44,129 nucleotides of DNA from an uncultured Alphaproteobacteria bacterium (GTDB lineage: Bacteria > Pseudomonadota > Alphaproteobacteria > Rhodobacterales > Rhodobacteraceae): assembly GCA_913031285.1 (NCBI GenBank), contig CAJWEI010000021.1, positions 1-44,129 on the forward strand, given 5' to 3'. Position numbers and translations under genes: made by a program. A model generated the notes under the pieces. That model was given only the letters and a program-made list of their open reading frames with translations, was not told the origin of the DNA and did not search any database. Below are positions 16,660-24,762 of the stretch, one piece after another (position 1 is the stretch's first letter; every line of letters starts with the position of its first letter).

Positions 16660-16866
16660 ATGGCTACTGGTACAGTAAAGTGGTTCAACACAACTAAGGG
16701 ATTTGGATTTATCGCACCCGATGGTGGAGATAAAGACGTTTTCGTGCATATCTCAGCTGTCGAGCGTTCAGGCCTTTCAGGACTTGCTGACAACCAAAAA
16801 GTAAACTTTGACGTAGAAGCAGGCCGAGACGGCCGCGAATCGGCAGTCAATATTACTGTGGCTTAA
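16660..16866 (+). CDS. Cold-shock protein (CspA family), second copy
   Basis: This second 68-residue cold-shock domain protein has the same RNP1 (KGFGFI) and RNP2 (VFVHI) motifs. It lies 57 bp after the first copy and has its own TTAGGAG ribosome-binding site. The two DNA sequences differ at a modest number of mostly third-codon positions while the proteins are 67/68 identical. This means a duplication kept under strong purifying selection or partly homogenised by gene conversion. A strong terminator follows about 40 bp past its stop. Confidence 0.96.
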   Translation: MATGTVKWFNTTKGFGFIAPDGGDKDVFVHISAVERSGLSGLADNQKVNFDVEAGRDGRESAVNITVA

Positions 16867-16904
16867 GCGACAGACGTTTATCTTATCAGTCGTAAAAATT
16901 AAAT

Positions 16905-16942
16905 AAAAATTACCCGATCATCTACGATCGGGTAATTTTTTT
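16905..16942 (+). terminator. Rho-independent terminator after the cold-shock genes
   Basis: AAAAATTACCCGATC (16905-16919) and GATCGGGTAATTTTT (16926-16940) form a perfect 15-bp stem with a 6-nt loop, followed by further T residues. The A-run on the left arm also gives a T-run on the other strand. It can therefore serve both the cold-shock genes and the converging LacI-family gene that ends at 17028. Confidence 0.92.
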
Positions 16943-17027
16943 AAATGAGATCTGATTTTCCAGAGTTAGCGTCTTTTATTCCTCTAAGGGTAAAATGTTT
17001 AGTTAAAATATGCGTTTTAAGCGATAC

Positions 17028-18059
17028 TCATTTGAGTTTACAGGCTCTGGGCGTTGTTAGTGTTCCACGCAATCGTAATTCCGTACTCAATTCTTGGCTT
17101 TCGACTATTTGTTGATCAATCATTTTTCCAAGCATCTGAGCAGCTATCTTACCCATGGCTTTGTGAGGAACATGTACTGTTGTTAACTGCGGTTCAGCCA
17201 GACTTGCCAATTCAATATCGTCAAATCCGGTTATGGAGATATAGTCGGGTACACTTAGTGCCATCTCCTTGGCCTGCTTTATTGCTCCCGCCGCCAAAAC
17301 ATCATTTCCGCACATTGCGACCGTGGGTGGGCAATCTAATGCCACAAGCTTTTGAAAAGCGGCCTGTCCGTTTTCAATCGAATAAGGAGTTTCAATCAGT
17401 TTGAGGCTACGTGGATCGAGTCCAGCACGTTGCATAGCCATACGAACGCCAGTAACCCGGTCACGCGCGCGATCATTGTTCTTTTTCGGCGCTGAAATAA
17501 AGGCAATATTTCTATGGCCAAGGGCAATCACCTCTTCTATCAGAGGGCGAATTGCTTTTTCATTGTTAAATCCTACAGAGGTTTGGTCTGTGTCCGTTTG
17601 ATAGGCCCACGCGACCAAAGAAGGGACATCACGCTGTTTCAAGAAATTATAAATTTCGGGATTACGATCGTAGCCGATTAGCAATAACCCATCAGCACCC
17701 CGTGCTGTCAGGGTCTTGATATGCTCAAGTTCTAAATCAGGCCTGTAAGACGAGCTGGCAACAATTAAAGTCTTGCCTAAGTTTCCCAGCTCTTCTTGAA
17801 ACGCCTGTAGACCACGAGCAAAAATCGCATTGTCCATGGTTGGAATGATTGCGCCGACAGTATTTGTGCGCCGCGCTGCGAGCGATTGGGCATTAAAGTT
17901 TGGTGCATAGCCCAACTCCGCCACAGCACTCATAACTTTTTTGCGTGTTGCCTGGCTAAGTTGATCGGGCGAATTTAAACATCTTGATACTGTTGCAGTG
18001 GATACGCCTGCCTTTTTTGCGACGTCGGCGAGGGTTGGTATAAAGTTACTCTGGCTCAT
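17028..18059 (-). CDS. LacI-family transcriptional regulator, probable repressor of the sulfonate operon
   Basis: This 343-residue regulator has the N-terminal LacI helix-turn-helix (TLADVAKKAGVSTATVSRCLN) with the hinge helix region NFNAQSLAARRT. A periplasmic-binding-protein-like effector domain follows, with VGAIIPTMDNAIFARGL, ALGHRNIAFIS, AMCGNDVLAAGAI, ITGFDDIELAS and the terminal LRGTLTTPR. ATG 18059 is preferred over the in-frame GTG 18074 because homology starts there. It diverges from hpsN, and two LacI-type palindromes lie between them. It most likely represses the hps-suy operon and probably itself. The inducer is predicted to be the sulfonate or a pathway intermediate. Confidence 0.92.
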   Translation of the reverse strand: MSQSNFIPTLADVAKKAGVSTATVSRCLNSPDQLSQATRKKVMSAVAELGYAPNFNAQSLAARRTNTVGAIIPTMDNAIFARGLQAFQEELGNLGKTLIVASSSYRPDLELEHIKTLTARGADGLLLIGYDRNPEIYNFLKQRDVPSLVAWAYQTDTDQTSVGFNNEKAIRPLIEEVIALGHRNIAFISAPKKNNDRARDRVTGVRMAMQRAGLDPRSLKLIETPYSIENGQAAFQKLVALDCPPTVAMCGNDVLAAGAIKQAKEMALSVPDYISITGFDDIELASLAEPQLTTVHVPHKAMGKIAAQMLGKMIDQQIVESQELSTELRLRGTLTTPRACKLK

Positions 18060-18128
18060 AGTTGGTTGTATCACTTAAATTCAATCAATTTTTCCACATT
18101 AAAGGTATTTTAACTTGCCGTCATCAAA

Positions 18129-18146
18129 AATGTAAGCGCTTGCATC
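18129..18146. promoter_or_regulatory. LacI-type operator 1 (imperfect palindrome)
   Basis: AATGTAAGCGCTTGCATC is a near-perfect dyad with the central GCGC step typical of LacI/GalR-family operators. It lies between the divergent lacI-type and hpsN genes. Its centre is 22 bp from that of operator 2, about two helical turns, so two dimers could bind on the same face of the DNA. Confidence 0.8.
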
Positions 18147-18150
18147 AAAA

Positions 18151-18168
18151 AATGTAAGCGCTTACATT
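18151..18168. promoter_or_regulatory. LacI-type operator 2 (perfect palindrome)
   Basis: AATGTAAGCGCTTACATT is a perfect 18-bp palindrome. It runs into a TTGACT at 18167-18172 that could be the -35 of the hpsN promoter, with a weak TTTAAC -10 candidate 16 bp on. Binding here would block RNA polymerase directly, which fits repression relieved by the pathway substrate. Confidence 0.85.
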
Positions 18169-18270
18169 GACTTTTAATCATTTATTGTTTTAACGACAGG
18201 CTAAGATTGGAAATTATGCTTTTTTGGTAAGCGATTTTTGGTTCGGACACACCAAGATTAGGACGGATTT

Positions 18271-19575
18271 ATGCCCTCAAAATATCTCAAGAAAGCAAAG
18301 TTGAACTCTACATCTGACGCGGCTGACGTCAGGCAAACAGTTCAGTCCATTCTTAATGACATTGAGGCGCGTGGTGATGTTGCCGCTTTGGAATATGGTG
18401 CAAAATTTGATAGATATAAAGGCAACGTCATCCTGAGTGAGGAAGAGATAGAACAGGCCTGTGCACTTGTCCCTGAAAAGTTAAAACGTGATATCGACTT
18501 TGCGCATGAGAATGTGCAGAAATTTGCTCAAGCACAAAAAGAGACCTTGAAGGATATTGAAATCGAAGTCATTCCGGGTCTTATTGCCGGTCAAAAAAGC
18601 ATACCAGTTACTGCTGCGGGCTGTTATATTCCAGGTGGTCGCTATAGCCACATTGCAAGCGCCATTATGACTGTAACAACGGCCAAAGTTGCTGGATGTA
18701 GTCATATTACTGCCTGTTCACCCCCACGACCAGAGGTTGGTATCGCGCCAGCGATTATCTACGCGGCGCATGTTTGTGGCGCGGATAATATTTTGGCCAT
18801 GGGGGGTGTTCAGGGCGTTGCGGCCATGAGTTTTGGACTTTTTGGATTGCCAGAGGCAAATATACTTGTTGGCCCAGGTAATCAATTTGTTGCAGAAGCT
18901 AAACGTATTTTGTTCGGTCGCGTTGGCATCGATATGATTGCAGGTCCGACTGATAGCCTTGTACTGGCTGACGCCTCTGCCGATGCGATGGTTGTTGCGG
19001 TCGATCTCGTCGGCCAAGCGGAACACGGGTATAATTCTCCAGTTTGGTTGGTCACTGATAATCGGGCTCTGGCCGAGAGGGTTATGGCCTTAGTGCCTAG
19101 TCTAATCGCAGATTTGCCAGATTTAAATCGTGAAAACGCAGCAGCCGCATGGCGGGATTATGCCGAGGTTATTCTTTGTGAAAATCGTGAAGAGATGGCG
19201 GCAACCTCGGATACCTACGCACCAGAGCATTTGACAGTTCAAGCCGAGGACCTCGACTGGTGGCTGGATCGTTTAAGCTGCTATGGATCTCTCTTCTTGG
19301 GCGAAGAAACTACGGTCGCTTTTGGAGATAAAGCGTCTGGTACAAACCATGTTCTGCCTACGTCAGGTGCTGCCTCCTACACGGGCGGTTTGTCGGTACA
19401 TAAGTATATGAAAATTGTAACATGGCAGCGGTCAACACGTGAAGGCTCAAAACCTATCGCTTTGGCAACTGCGCGTATTTCTCGGCTCGAGGGGATGGAG
19501 GCGCATGCAAGAACAGCCGATATTCGTCTTAAAAAATATTTCCCTGGAGAAAACTTTGACCTTAGCCCATCATGA
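18271..19575 (+). CDS. hpsN: Histidinol dehydrogenase-family enzyme, probable sulfopropanediol 3-dehydrogenase
   Basis: HpsN oxidises (R)-2,3-dihydroxypropane-1-sulfonate to (R)-sulfolactate with NAD. The fold is that of histidinol dehydrogenase, and the catalytic set is complete: Gln249 and His252 (VGQAEHGYNS), Glu319-His320 (YAPEHLTV), Asp353 (GDKASGTNH) and His412 (MEAHARTAD). Length, 434 residues, is normal. It is assigned to HpsN rather than HisD because no histidine gene is near, while SuyA and SuyB genes follow in the same operon; those take sulfolactate, the HpsN product. AGGACGGA precedes the ATG. The stop overlaps the next start as ATGA, so the dehydrogenases are translationally coupled. 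Confidence 0.88.
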   Translation: MPSKYLKKAKLNSTSDAADVRQTVQSILNDIEARGDVAALEYGAKFDRYKGNVILSEEEIEQACALVPEKLKRDIDFAHENVQKFAQAQKETLKDIEIEVIPGLIAGQKSIPVTAAGCYIPGGRYSHIASAIMTVTTAKVAGCSHITACSPPRPEVGIAPAIIYAAHVCGADNILAMGGVQGVAAMSFGLFGLPEANILVGPGNQFVAEAKRILFGRVGIDMIAGPTDSLVLADASADAMVVAVDLVGQAEHGYNSPVWLVTDNRALAERVMALVPSLIADLPDLNRENAAAAWRDYAEVILCENREEMAATSDTYAPEHLTVQAEDLDWWLDRLSCYGSLFLGEETTVAFGDKASGTNHVLPTSGAASYTGGLSVHKYMKIVTWQRSTREGSKPIALATARISRLEGMEAHARTADIRLKKYFPGENFDLSPS

Positions 19576-20342
19576 CACAAACGCCGATTTTTCCTGATCT
19601 CTTTAATTTAAGTGGCAAAGTTGCTTGTGTCACAGGAGCCAGCGCCGGCTTAGGGCGCCGGGCAGCGATAGCACTGGGATCGGCTGGAGCAAGAGTTGTG
19701 GGAGTGGCAAGGCGCCGAGATGCTCTGCTGAGCTTGAAACAGGAGCTTGGCGCAAAATTCAGTATTTTGGATCATGATGTTTCTAAGCGGGACATGCTGG
19801 AAGATTTAGCCCACAAAGTGGAAAAGCCCTTTGGCTCTCCTGATATATTAGTCCATGCGGCTGGAATAAATACACGGGAGTCGGCAGATGAGGTAACACC
19901 GGAAGGCTGGGACATAACGCTCGATCTCAATTTGCGTACCCCCTTTTTCCTATCTCAATATTTAGCTCCGAAAATGCGAGAAAAAGGCTGGGGACGGATT
20001 ATCAACTTTGCATCATTGCAGAGTTTTCGTGCTTTTCCGGGCGGCCTGGCCTATGGTGTTTCAAAAGGTGGCGTCGCTCAGATGACGCGTGCTATGGCTG
20101 AAGCTTGGTCATGTGACGGGATCAATTCCAATGCTATTGCACCGGGATTTTTTAGGACAGAACTCACCGCGCCAGTATTTGCCGATCCCAATCGTGCGGC
20201 CCGCAATGCTGAGCAGACCTGTATCGGACGCAACGGAGAGCCTGAAGATATTGATGGAACTGTGCTATTTTTAGCTTCCAATGCATCCGCTTATGTCACT
20301 GGACAAGTTTTGATGGTCGATGGAGGCTTCACAGCAAAATGA
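19572..20342 (+). CDS. Short-chain dehydrogenase/reductase, probable sulfopropanediol 2-dehydrogenase (HpsO-like)
   Basis: This 256-residue classical SDR has the cofactor motif TGASAGLG at residues 21-28, HAAGIN, and the catalytic Ser148, Tyr161 and Lys165 (YGVSK). The terminal VTGQVLMVDGG is typical. In known DHPS operons, partner dehydrogenases interconvert the (S) and (R) diols through the 2-keto sulfonate so that HpsN can use both forms. An SDR in this position is the natural HpsO candidate, but that name is given by context, not by a diagnostic motif. It overlaps hpsN and the following alcohol dehydrogenase by 4 nt each. Confidence 0.85.
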   Translation: MTQTPIFPDLFNLSGKVACVTGASAGLGRRAAIALGSAGARVVGVARRRDALLSLKQELGAKFSILDHDVSKRDMLEDLAHKVEKPFGSPDILVHAAGINTRESADEVTPEGWDITLDLNLRTPFFLSQYLAPKMREKGWGRIINFASLQSFRAFPGGLAYGVSKGGVAQMTRAMAEAWSCDGINSNAIAPGFFRTELTAPVFADPNRAARNAEQTCIGRNGEPEDIDGTVLFLASNASAYVTGQVLMVDGGFTAK

Positions 20343-21328
20343 AAGCGTTAGTCTATAAAGGGCCGGGACAGCTTGTTTTTCAGGAAATGCCAAGACCGAT
20401 AACTATTGACGAAGAAAAGCTGATAAAAATTGATAGTGTAGGTATTTGTGGCTCCGATATGCATGCATTTTTAGGACACGACGAACGCCGACCTGCGCCT
20501 TTGATTTTAGGGCATGAAGTCTCTGGAACCATAGTTGACGGCTTACAAAAGGGGCAGCGTGTTACTGTGAATCCGCTTGTCGGGTGTGGACATTGTCCGG
20601 CCTGTGTTTCAGGACGCGATAATTTGTGCCCCGATCGAAAGATTATTTCGATGCCACCTAAAGAGGGTGGGTTTGCCCAATACTTATCTATGCGGATGGG
20701 AAATCTAACAGTTGTTCCTGACGAGTTTAGTTTGGAGAAAGCCTGCATGGTAGAGCCTATTGCCTGTGGCTGGCATGCAGTGCGTCTGGCCAAGGCGGCT
20801 TTGAGCTCGCAGTGGGATGGTATTAGGGCGCTGGTAATAGGTGGTGGTGCCATCGGAGTGGGATCAGCTCTTTCTTTGATCGCGCAAGGCATACAAAATG
20901 TGACAGTTACTGAACCAAATGAAAAGCGTCGTAAGTTCTTAAGCCCAGAAAATAGTTTTTCAGTTATTTCACCTGGCGAACTGGCCGATAATGATTACTA
21001 CGATCTTGTCATAGATGCAGTTGGCTACGCACCGACCCGTGCGACAGCGTCTAAAGTTGTGCGGCCAGGTGGCGTTATCGTGCATATTGGGCTTGGATCT
21101 GCTGAGGATGGGCTAGATATTCGGCGTGTCACTCTTCAAGAGATTATGTTTATTGGAACGTATACCTATACTGCTGCAGATTTTCGTGCTGCTGCTGCAG
21201 CTATGTTTGATGGTAGACTAGGCGCGCTTGAATGGTATGAGGTCCGCCCGCTTGAAAATGGGGCGCATGCTTTTTCTGATATAAGACAGGGACAAGTTGC
21301 TGCACCAAAAATAATTTTAAAACCGTGA
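20339..21328 (+). CDS. Zinc-dependent alcohol dehydrogenase (MDR family), HpsP-like
   Basis: This 329-residue medium-chain dehydrogenase has catalytic zinc residues Cys37 (GICGSD), His59 and Glu60 (LGHE), and the structural zinc set Cys83, Cys86, Cys89 and Cys97. The nucleotide-binding GGGAIGVGS segment is near residue 165. It starts within the SDR stop codon (ATGA). Together with the SDR it probably forms the pair that converts one enantiomer of the sulfodiol into the other via a ketone, matching HpsP of known DHPS clusters; substrate assignment is by context. A sugar-alcohol dehydrogenase function is the main alternative. Confidence 0.83.
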   Translation: MKALVYKGPGQLVFQEMPRPITIDEEKLIKIDSVGICGSDMHAFLGHDERRPAPLILGHEVSGTIVDGLQKGQRVTVNPLVGCGHCPACVSGRDNLCPDRKIISMPPKEGGFAQYLSMRMGNLTVVPDEFSLEKACMVEPIACGWHAVRLAKAALSSQWDGIRALVIGGGAIGVGSALSLIAQGIQNVTVTEPNEKRRKFLSPENSFSVISPGELADNDYYDLVIDAVGYAPTRATASKVVRPGGVIVHIGLGSAEDGLDIRRVTLQEIMFIGTYTYTAADFRAAAAAMFDGRLGALEWYEVRPLENGAHAFSDIRQGQVAAPKIILKP

Positions 21329-21344
21329 TAAAAGGAACTTAAAA

Positions 21345-21659
21345 ATGACGGAAATTCCACATCTTTTGGTGCATGAGCATCAAGACAGTGTCGGTGTTAT
21401 AGTGATAGAAGGGCTTGAAGCGGGGACGGATATGCTGGTCTGCGTCACGCACGATGATCCGGCGGAGTCAGCGAAAGGAAACTCTGTTTTCAGGCTGACG
21501 GCTGGAATGTCGGCTCCAATTGGTCACAAGATTGCACTTAAAGACCTCAAAAAAGGCGATACTGTGTTTAAGTACGGTGAAGACATCGGAATAATCACGG
21601 CAGATGTCAAAAAGGGCGATCATGTCCATACTCACAATTGTAAAACGAAACGCTGGTAA
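21345..21659 (+). CDS. suyA: Sulfolactate sulfo-lyase, small (SAF-domain) subunit
   Basis: SuyA and SuyB together split (2R)-3-sulfolactate into pyruvate and sulfite. This 104-residue SAF-domain protein has SVGVIVIE near the start, [16 protein letters not shown] and [10 protein letters not shown] in the centre and ends [12 protein letters not shown], as family small subunits do. Altronate dehydratase has the same domain fused to its large part; here it is a separate gene followed 11 bp later by the large subunit, as in suyAB. A ribosome-binding site AAAGGAA precedes ATG 21345. Confidence 0.88.
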   Translation: MTEIPHLLVHEHQDSVGVIVIEGLEAGTDMLVCVTHDDPAESAKGNSVFRLTAGMSAPIGHKIALKDLKKGDTVFKYGEDIGIITADVKKGDHVHTHNCKTKRW

Positions 21660-21670
21660 GGACGATTAAA

Positions 21671-22849
21671 ATGAGTGATCTCTCAAATATAACTTTCAAA
21701 GGCTTTCGGCGCGACAACGACCGTGTTGGGGTCCGAAACCATGTCCTCATACTCCCTTTGGACGATATTTCTAATGCGGCATGTGAGGCTGTTGCAAACA
21801 ACATAAAAGGTACCTTGGCTATTCCGCATGCATATGGGCGTTTGCAATTTGGTGAAGATCTTGACTTACATTTCCGGACAATTATTGGGACGGGTGCCAA
21901 CCCAAACGTGGCCGCTGTTGTGGTGATCGGGATTGAGCCAGGCTGGACTAAAAGAGTTGTTGATGGGATAGCCCTAACAGGAAAGCCAGTTCAGGGATTT
22001 TCGATCGAGCAAAACGGCGATCTGAGGACTATTATGGACGCTTCTCGGGCGGCCAAAGATATGATGCATTACGCGTCTGAACTTCAACGTGAAGAATGCT
22101 CAATTTCAGAGCTTTGGGTATCGACAAAGTGTGGTGAGTCCGACACAACGACTGGTCTTGGCTCTTGTCCGACAGTTGGCAATATGTACGATAAATTATT
22201 ACCGGTCGGAATTTATGGTTGTTTTGGCGAGACGTCTGAAATTACTGGCGCGGAGCATATTTGCCAAAAACGCGCTATTAATGACGAAGTTGGAGGGCGT
22301 TGGTATAACATGTGGAAAGCCTATCAAGACGATGTCATCTTTGCACATCAAACAGACGATTTATCTGATAGCCAACCCACAAAAGGAAATATCGAAGGCG
22401 GGCTGACAACGATTGAGGAAAAAGCACTCGGTAATTTGGAAAAAATTGGTCGTACATCCAAATATATCGACATACTGGAGCCAGCCGAAGAACCAAAGTC
22501 TGGCAAAGGACTTTATTTCATGGATAGCTCTTCTGCTGCAGCTGAATGTGTTACTTTGATGGCCGCAGGCGGATATGTCGTGCACACATTTCCAACAGGT
22601 CAGGGCAATGTTGTTGGAAACCCTATCGTGCCAGTGATTAAAATTACTGCAAATCCGCGCACAGTGCGCACCATGAGCGAGCATGTTGATGTGGATGTGT
22701 CAGGTATCCTGCGTCGGGATATGACAATCGACGAAGCCGGTGACTCGTTGATTAATATGATACGACGCACGGCCAACGGTCGGCATACAGCTGCAGAAGC
22801 ACTCGGGCATCGCGAGTTTTCAATGACGAAGCTATACCGTAGCGCTTAA
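21671..22849 (+). CDS. suyB: Sulfolactate sulfo-lyase, large subunit (UxaA family)
   Basis: This is the 392-residue catalytic subunit of the iron-dependent sulfo-lyase that releases sulfite from (2R)-sulfolactate. It belongs to the UxaA/altronate-dehydratase family. Marks include [13 protein letters not shown]-type wording near the start, [87 protein letters not shown] and the ending [17 protein letters not shown]. The GETSE...GAEHIC and SQPTKGN segments agree with my memory of characterised SuyB. A hairpin just downstream ends the operon. No sulfite oxidase or exporter gene follows. Confidence 0.88.
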   Translation: MSDLSNITFKGFRRDNDRVGVRNHVLILPLDDISNAACEAVANNIKGTLAIPHAYGRLQFGEDLDLHFRTIIGTGANPNVAAVVVIGIEPGWTKRVVDGIALTGKPVQGFSIEQNGDLRTIMDASRAAKDMMHYASELQREECSISELWVSTKCGESDTTTGLGSCPTVGNMYDKLLPVGIYGCFGETSEITGAEHICQKRAINDEVGGRWYNMWKAYQDDVIFAHQTDDLSDSQPTKGNIEGGLTTIEEKALGNLEKIGRTSKYIDILEPAEEPKSGKGLYFMDSSSAAAECVTLMAAGGYVVHTFPTGQGNVVGNPIVPVIKITANPRTVRTMSEHVDVDVSGILRRDMTIDEAGDSLINMIRRTANGRHTAAEALGHREFSMTKLYRSA

Positions 22850-22859
22850 ATACAAAAAT

Positions 22860-22898
22860 AAGGTGGCCTTGTTATCATGGGCCATCTTAATTAATATT
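22860..22898 (+). terminator. Probable terminator after suyB
   Basis: AAGGTGGCC (22860-22868) pairs with GGCCATCTT (22880-22888), a 9-bp stem containing one G-U pair, with an 11-nt loop. The following sequence is AT-rich (AATTAATATT) but has no uninterrupted T-run, so efficiency is uncertain. It begins 11 bp past the suyB stop and fits the end of the sulfonate operon. Confidence 0.6.
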
Positions 22899-23447
22899 CC
22901 AAAATCCTAATTCTAAATCATTGGTGCTGTTTTGTAACGCGAGCCTTTTCCTTCAATTTTTCAAAATATAGAAATACAGGCCAAATTTATAAGAAATTTT
23001 CATCTATCATATTGCCACGCCTTCTCACTGCCATGCCTATTACTAGTGTGACTCTACTTATGGACGTAGGCTATAATAGCTACGATGATTGGTCTATGGT
23101 TTGGCATTGCCTAGAGTTTTGTGGAAAGCATACAAATGCGCGTAAGGTATCAAACTCTGGTTTGGACAGCTTTGCAACCAGCACTATACTTTTGGGCTTG
23201 CTTACTGTTGGCCAAATTTGCAAAATATAAAGAGAACGCACACCACTGTTTAGATTACTTATACTGATTTGTTTGCCTTACTATTTTTTCGCAATCAATT
23301 TAATTCTTACAAGGCTGATGGATATTGCTATGCTAGGGATGAAGATGTCGCTACGCGATATAATCAACTTGGGTCAAAGCATATATTCCTTATGCACTGA
23401 AAGACAGGTTGTTTTGTAGTAAAAAGTTTTGTGGCCTAGTTAAATTT
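22899..23447. other. Gene-poor region containing a possible AraC-type remnant
   Basis: No intact gene is visible in about 550 bp. On the plus strand near 23009-23110 a short open stretch reads LPRLLTAMPITSV followed by DVGYNSYDDWS. This looks like the second helix-turn-helix of AraC-family regulators (pattern RLL...PITEVALDVGYDS..AF). The expected flanking parts are missing or out of frame. The rest is AT-rich with no recognisable structure. Confidence 0.4.
23009..23160 (+). pseudogene. Possible AraC-family regulator fragment
   Basis: The translated stretch LPRLLTAMPITSVTLLMDVG followed by YNSYDDWSMVW aligns by eye with the helix-turn-helix end of AraC-type activators. The conserved G.TP..YR motif and the effector domain are not found on either side. 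If real, it is the decayed end of a regulator, perhaps once linked to the neighbouring operon. A chance match in a short open frame is quite possible. Confidence 0.28.
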
Positions 23448-23684
23448 TTAGTGTAGTATAGTATGCTTTGCGTCTTGAAACTTGCCTTTGATCGATTGAA
23501 AATGTTCGTCTGGTAGTCCATCAGACAAATCTTGGGTAATTTGCCAAGCAAGCAAGTGCATATAGTCGGTGAGTTTTAGCTGAAATTCTCTAGGCAACAC
23601 ATCTATGTACTCATTGACCTCATTAAAAAAGGTTAAAATATGTAGTGGTATTTGCTCAGGTTGTGCTTGCATTTTTTCCCCCAT
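23448..23684 (-). CDS. Small hypothetical protein, 78 residues
   Basis: I do not recognise this protein. It reads as a soluble helical polypeptide (HILTFFNEVNEYIDVL, LKLTDYMHLLAWQI) with no cysteines, signal or membrane segment. AGAGGCGA precedes ATG 23684 at good spacing; a second ATG at 23672 behind GGGGGA is also possible. The gene stands alone between the suyB end and a divergent methyltransferase gene. Helical composition and the good ribosome-binding site argue that it is real. Confidence 0.5.
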   Translation of the reverse strand: MGEKMQAQPEQIPLHILTFFNEVNEYIDVLPREFQLKLTDYMHLLAWQITQDLSDGLPDEHFQSIKGKFQDAKHTILH

Positions 23685-23913
23685 GCATTCGCCTCTAAGT
23701 GTATTTACGGAAAACCCCCTGTTTTATTTAGTAAAACCCTTTGTGCAGATTGACTGCGGTATGATGGAGTCAGTATAAAAACCTTGGCTTGGAGATATCA
23801 CTCCTGCGTTGGATATGTAGACTAAAAAATACTTAAAAGAATTAGATTGGTCGTAGCGTTACTGGTGATGATTTTCTCAAACCTGCTAACCAGAGTTAAG
23901 GTTGGAGGATGTT

Positions 23914-24762
23914 ATGGCAAATTATGGTGAAAACGAAGCTCAGGGAAAATTTTGGAATGATGCACCAGGGCAGTCTTGGGTAAAGCATGATGACGTTATG
24001 AACCTTAGGTTGGGAAATATATCAGATATTTTGTTCGATCGCTTAAGGGGAACATCAGGCTATAACGTGCTAGATATCGGTTGCGGCACGGGGTCTACAT
24101 CCATAAGGCTGGCTGAAACTTTAACCCAAGACACGCGTATAACAGGTATTGATATCTCTGAACCTATGCTTATCAAAGCGCGTGAGAAAGCAATTGAGCA
24201 TGCAAATGTTGCGTTTGTTGCTGCCGATGCTCAAGCCTTTCATTTTGAGCCTGATACATTTGATGCTGCAATTTCTCGATTTGGAGTTATGTTTTTTCAG
24301 GATCCACCCAAGGCTTTTACCAACTTCAGATTAGCAATGAAAACTGGCTCTAAACTTACATTCGTTTGCTGGGCTTCTTACGAAGAGAACGAATTCTTTT
24401 CGGTTCCCCTTAAAACAGTTTTAGACTTCGTTCCGTCCGAATACGAATTGCATGCCAATGCACCGGGCCCATTGGCGTTCAGCGATAAAAGTTATTTATT
24501 GGGAATATTGCAGTCTTCGGGGTTTTCAAACTCTCATATTGAAGTTGTTAAAACAACAGTCGATACTTCGGACACTCCAGAAGAAGACGCAGCTCTTTTA
24601 ATGCAGATTGGCTTTGGGGCACGAGCGGTGCGTGAGGCAGAGCTTGATCAAAAGCGCACAGATGAACTTTTTGAACTTTTCTTAGCGAATTCGAAAGAGC
24701 GCCAGAGCGATGGTATCATTAAATATGCCGCTACCGTCTATATTGTTACAGCAACTGCGTAA
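23914..24762 (+). CDS. Class I SAM-dependent methyltransferase
   Basis: This is a 282-residue Rossmann-fold methyltransferase. Motif I is VLDIGCGTGSTSIRLAE near residues 50-66, motif II ITGIDISEPML near 80-90, with AADAQAFHFEPDTFDAAISR as the acidic and post-motif region. The N-terminal QGKFWNDAPGQSWVKHDDVM block is common in a subgroup of bacterial methyltransferases of unknown substrate. ATG 23914 follows TTGGAGGA at perfect spacing. The gene is isolated, with more than 600 bp of gene-free sequence downstream, so context gives no substrate. Confidence 0.87.
   Translation: MANYGENEAQGKFWNDAPGQSWVKHDDVMNLRLGNISDILFDRLRGTSGYNVLDIGCGTGSTSIRLAETLTQDTRITGIDISEPMLIKAREKAIEHANVAFVAADAQAFHFEPDTFDAAISRFGVMFFQDPPKAFTNFRLAMKTGSKLTFVCWASYEENEFFSVPLKTVLDFVPSEYELHANAPGPLAFSDKSYLLGILQSSGFSNSHIEVVKTTVDTSDTPEEDAALLMQIGFGARAVREAELDQKRTDELFELFLANSKERQSDGIIKYAATVYIVTATA

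Noticed and set aside
18271-19575. Histidine-biosynthetic histidinol dehydrogenase (HisD)
   Set aside because: The fold and catalytic residues fit, but no his gene is near and the operon continues with sulfolactate sulfo-lyase genes, so HpsN is the better reading.
21345-22849. Split altronate/galactarate dehydratase
   Set aside because: The family is shared, but the separate small subunit, the GETSE...GAEHIC and SQPTKGN segments and linkage to hpsN favour SuyAB.
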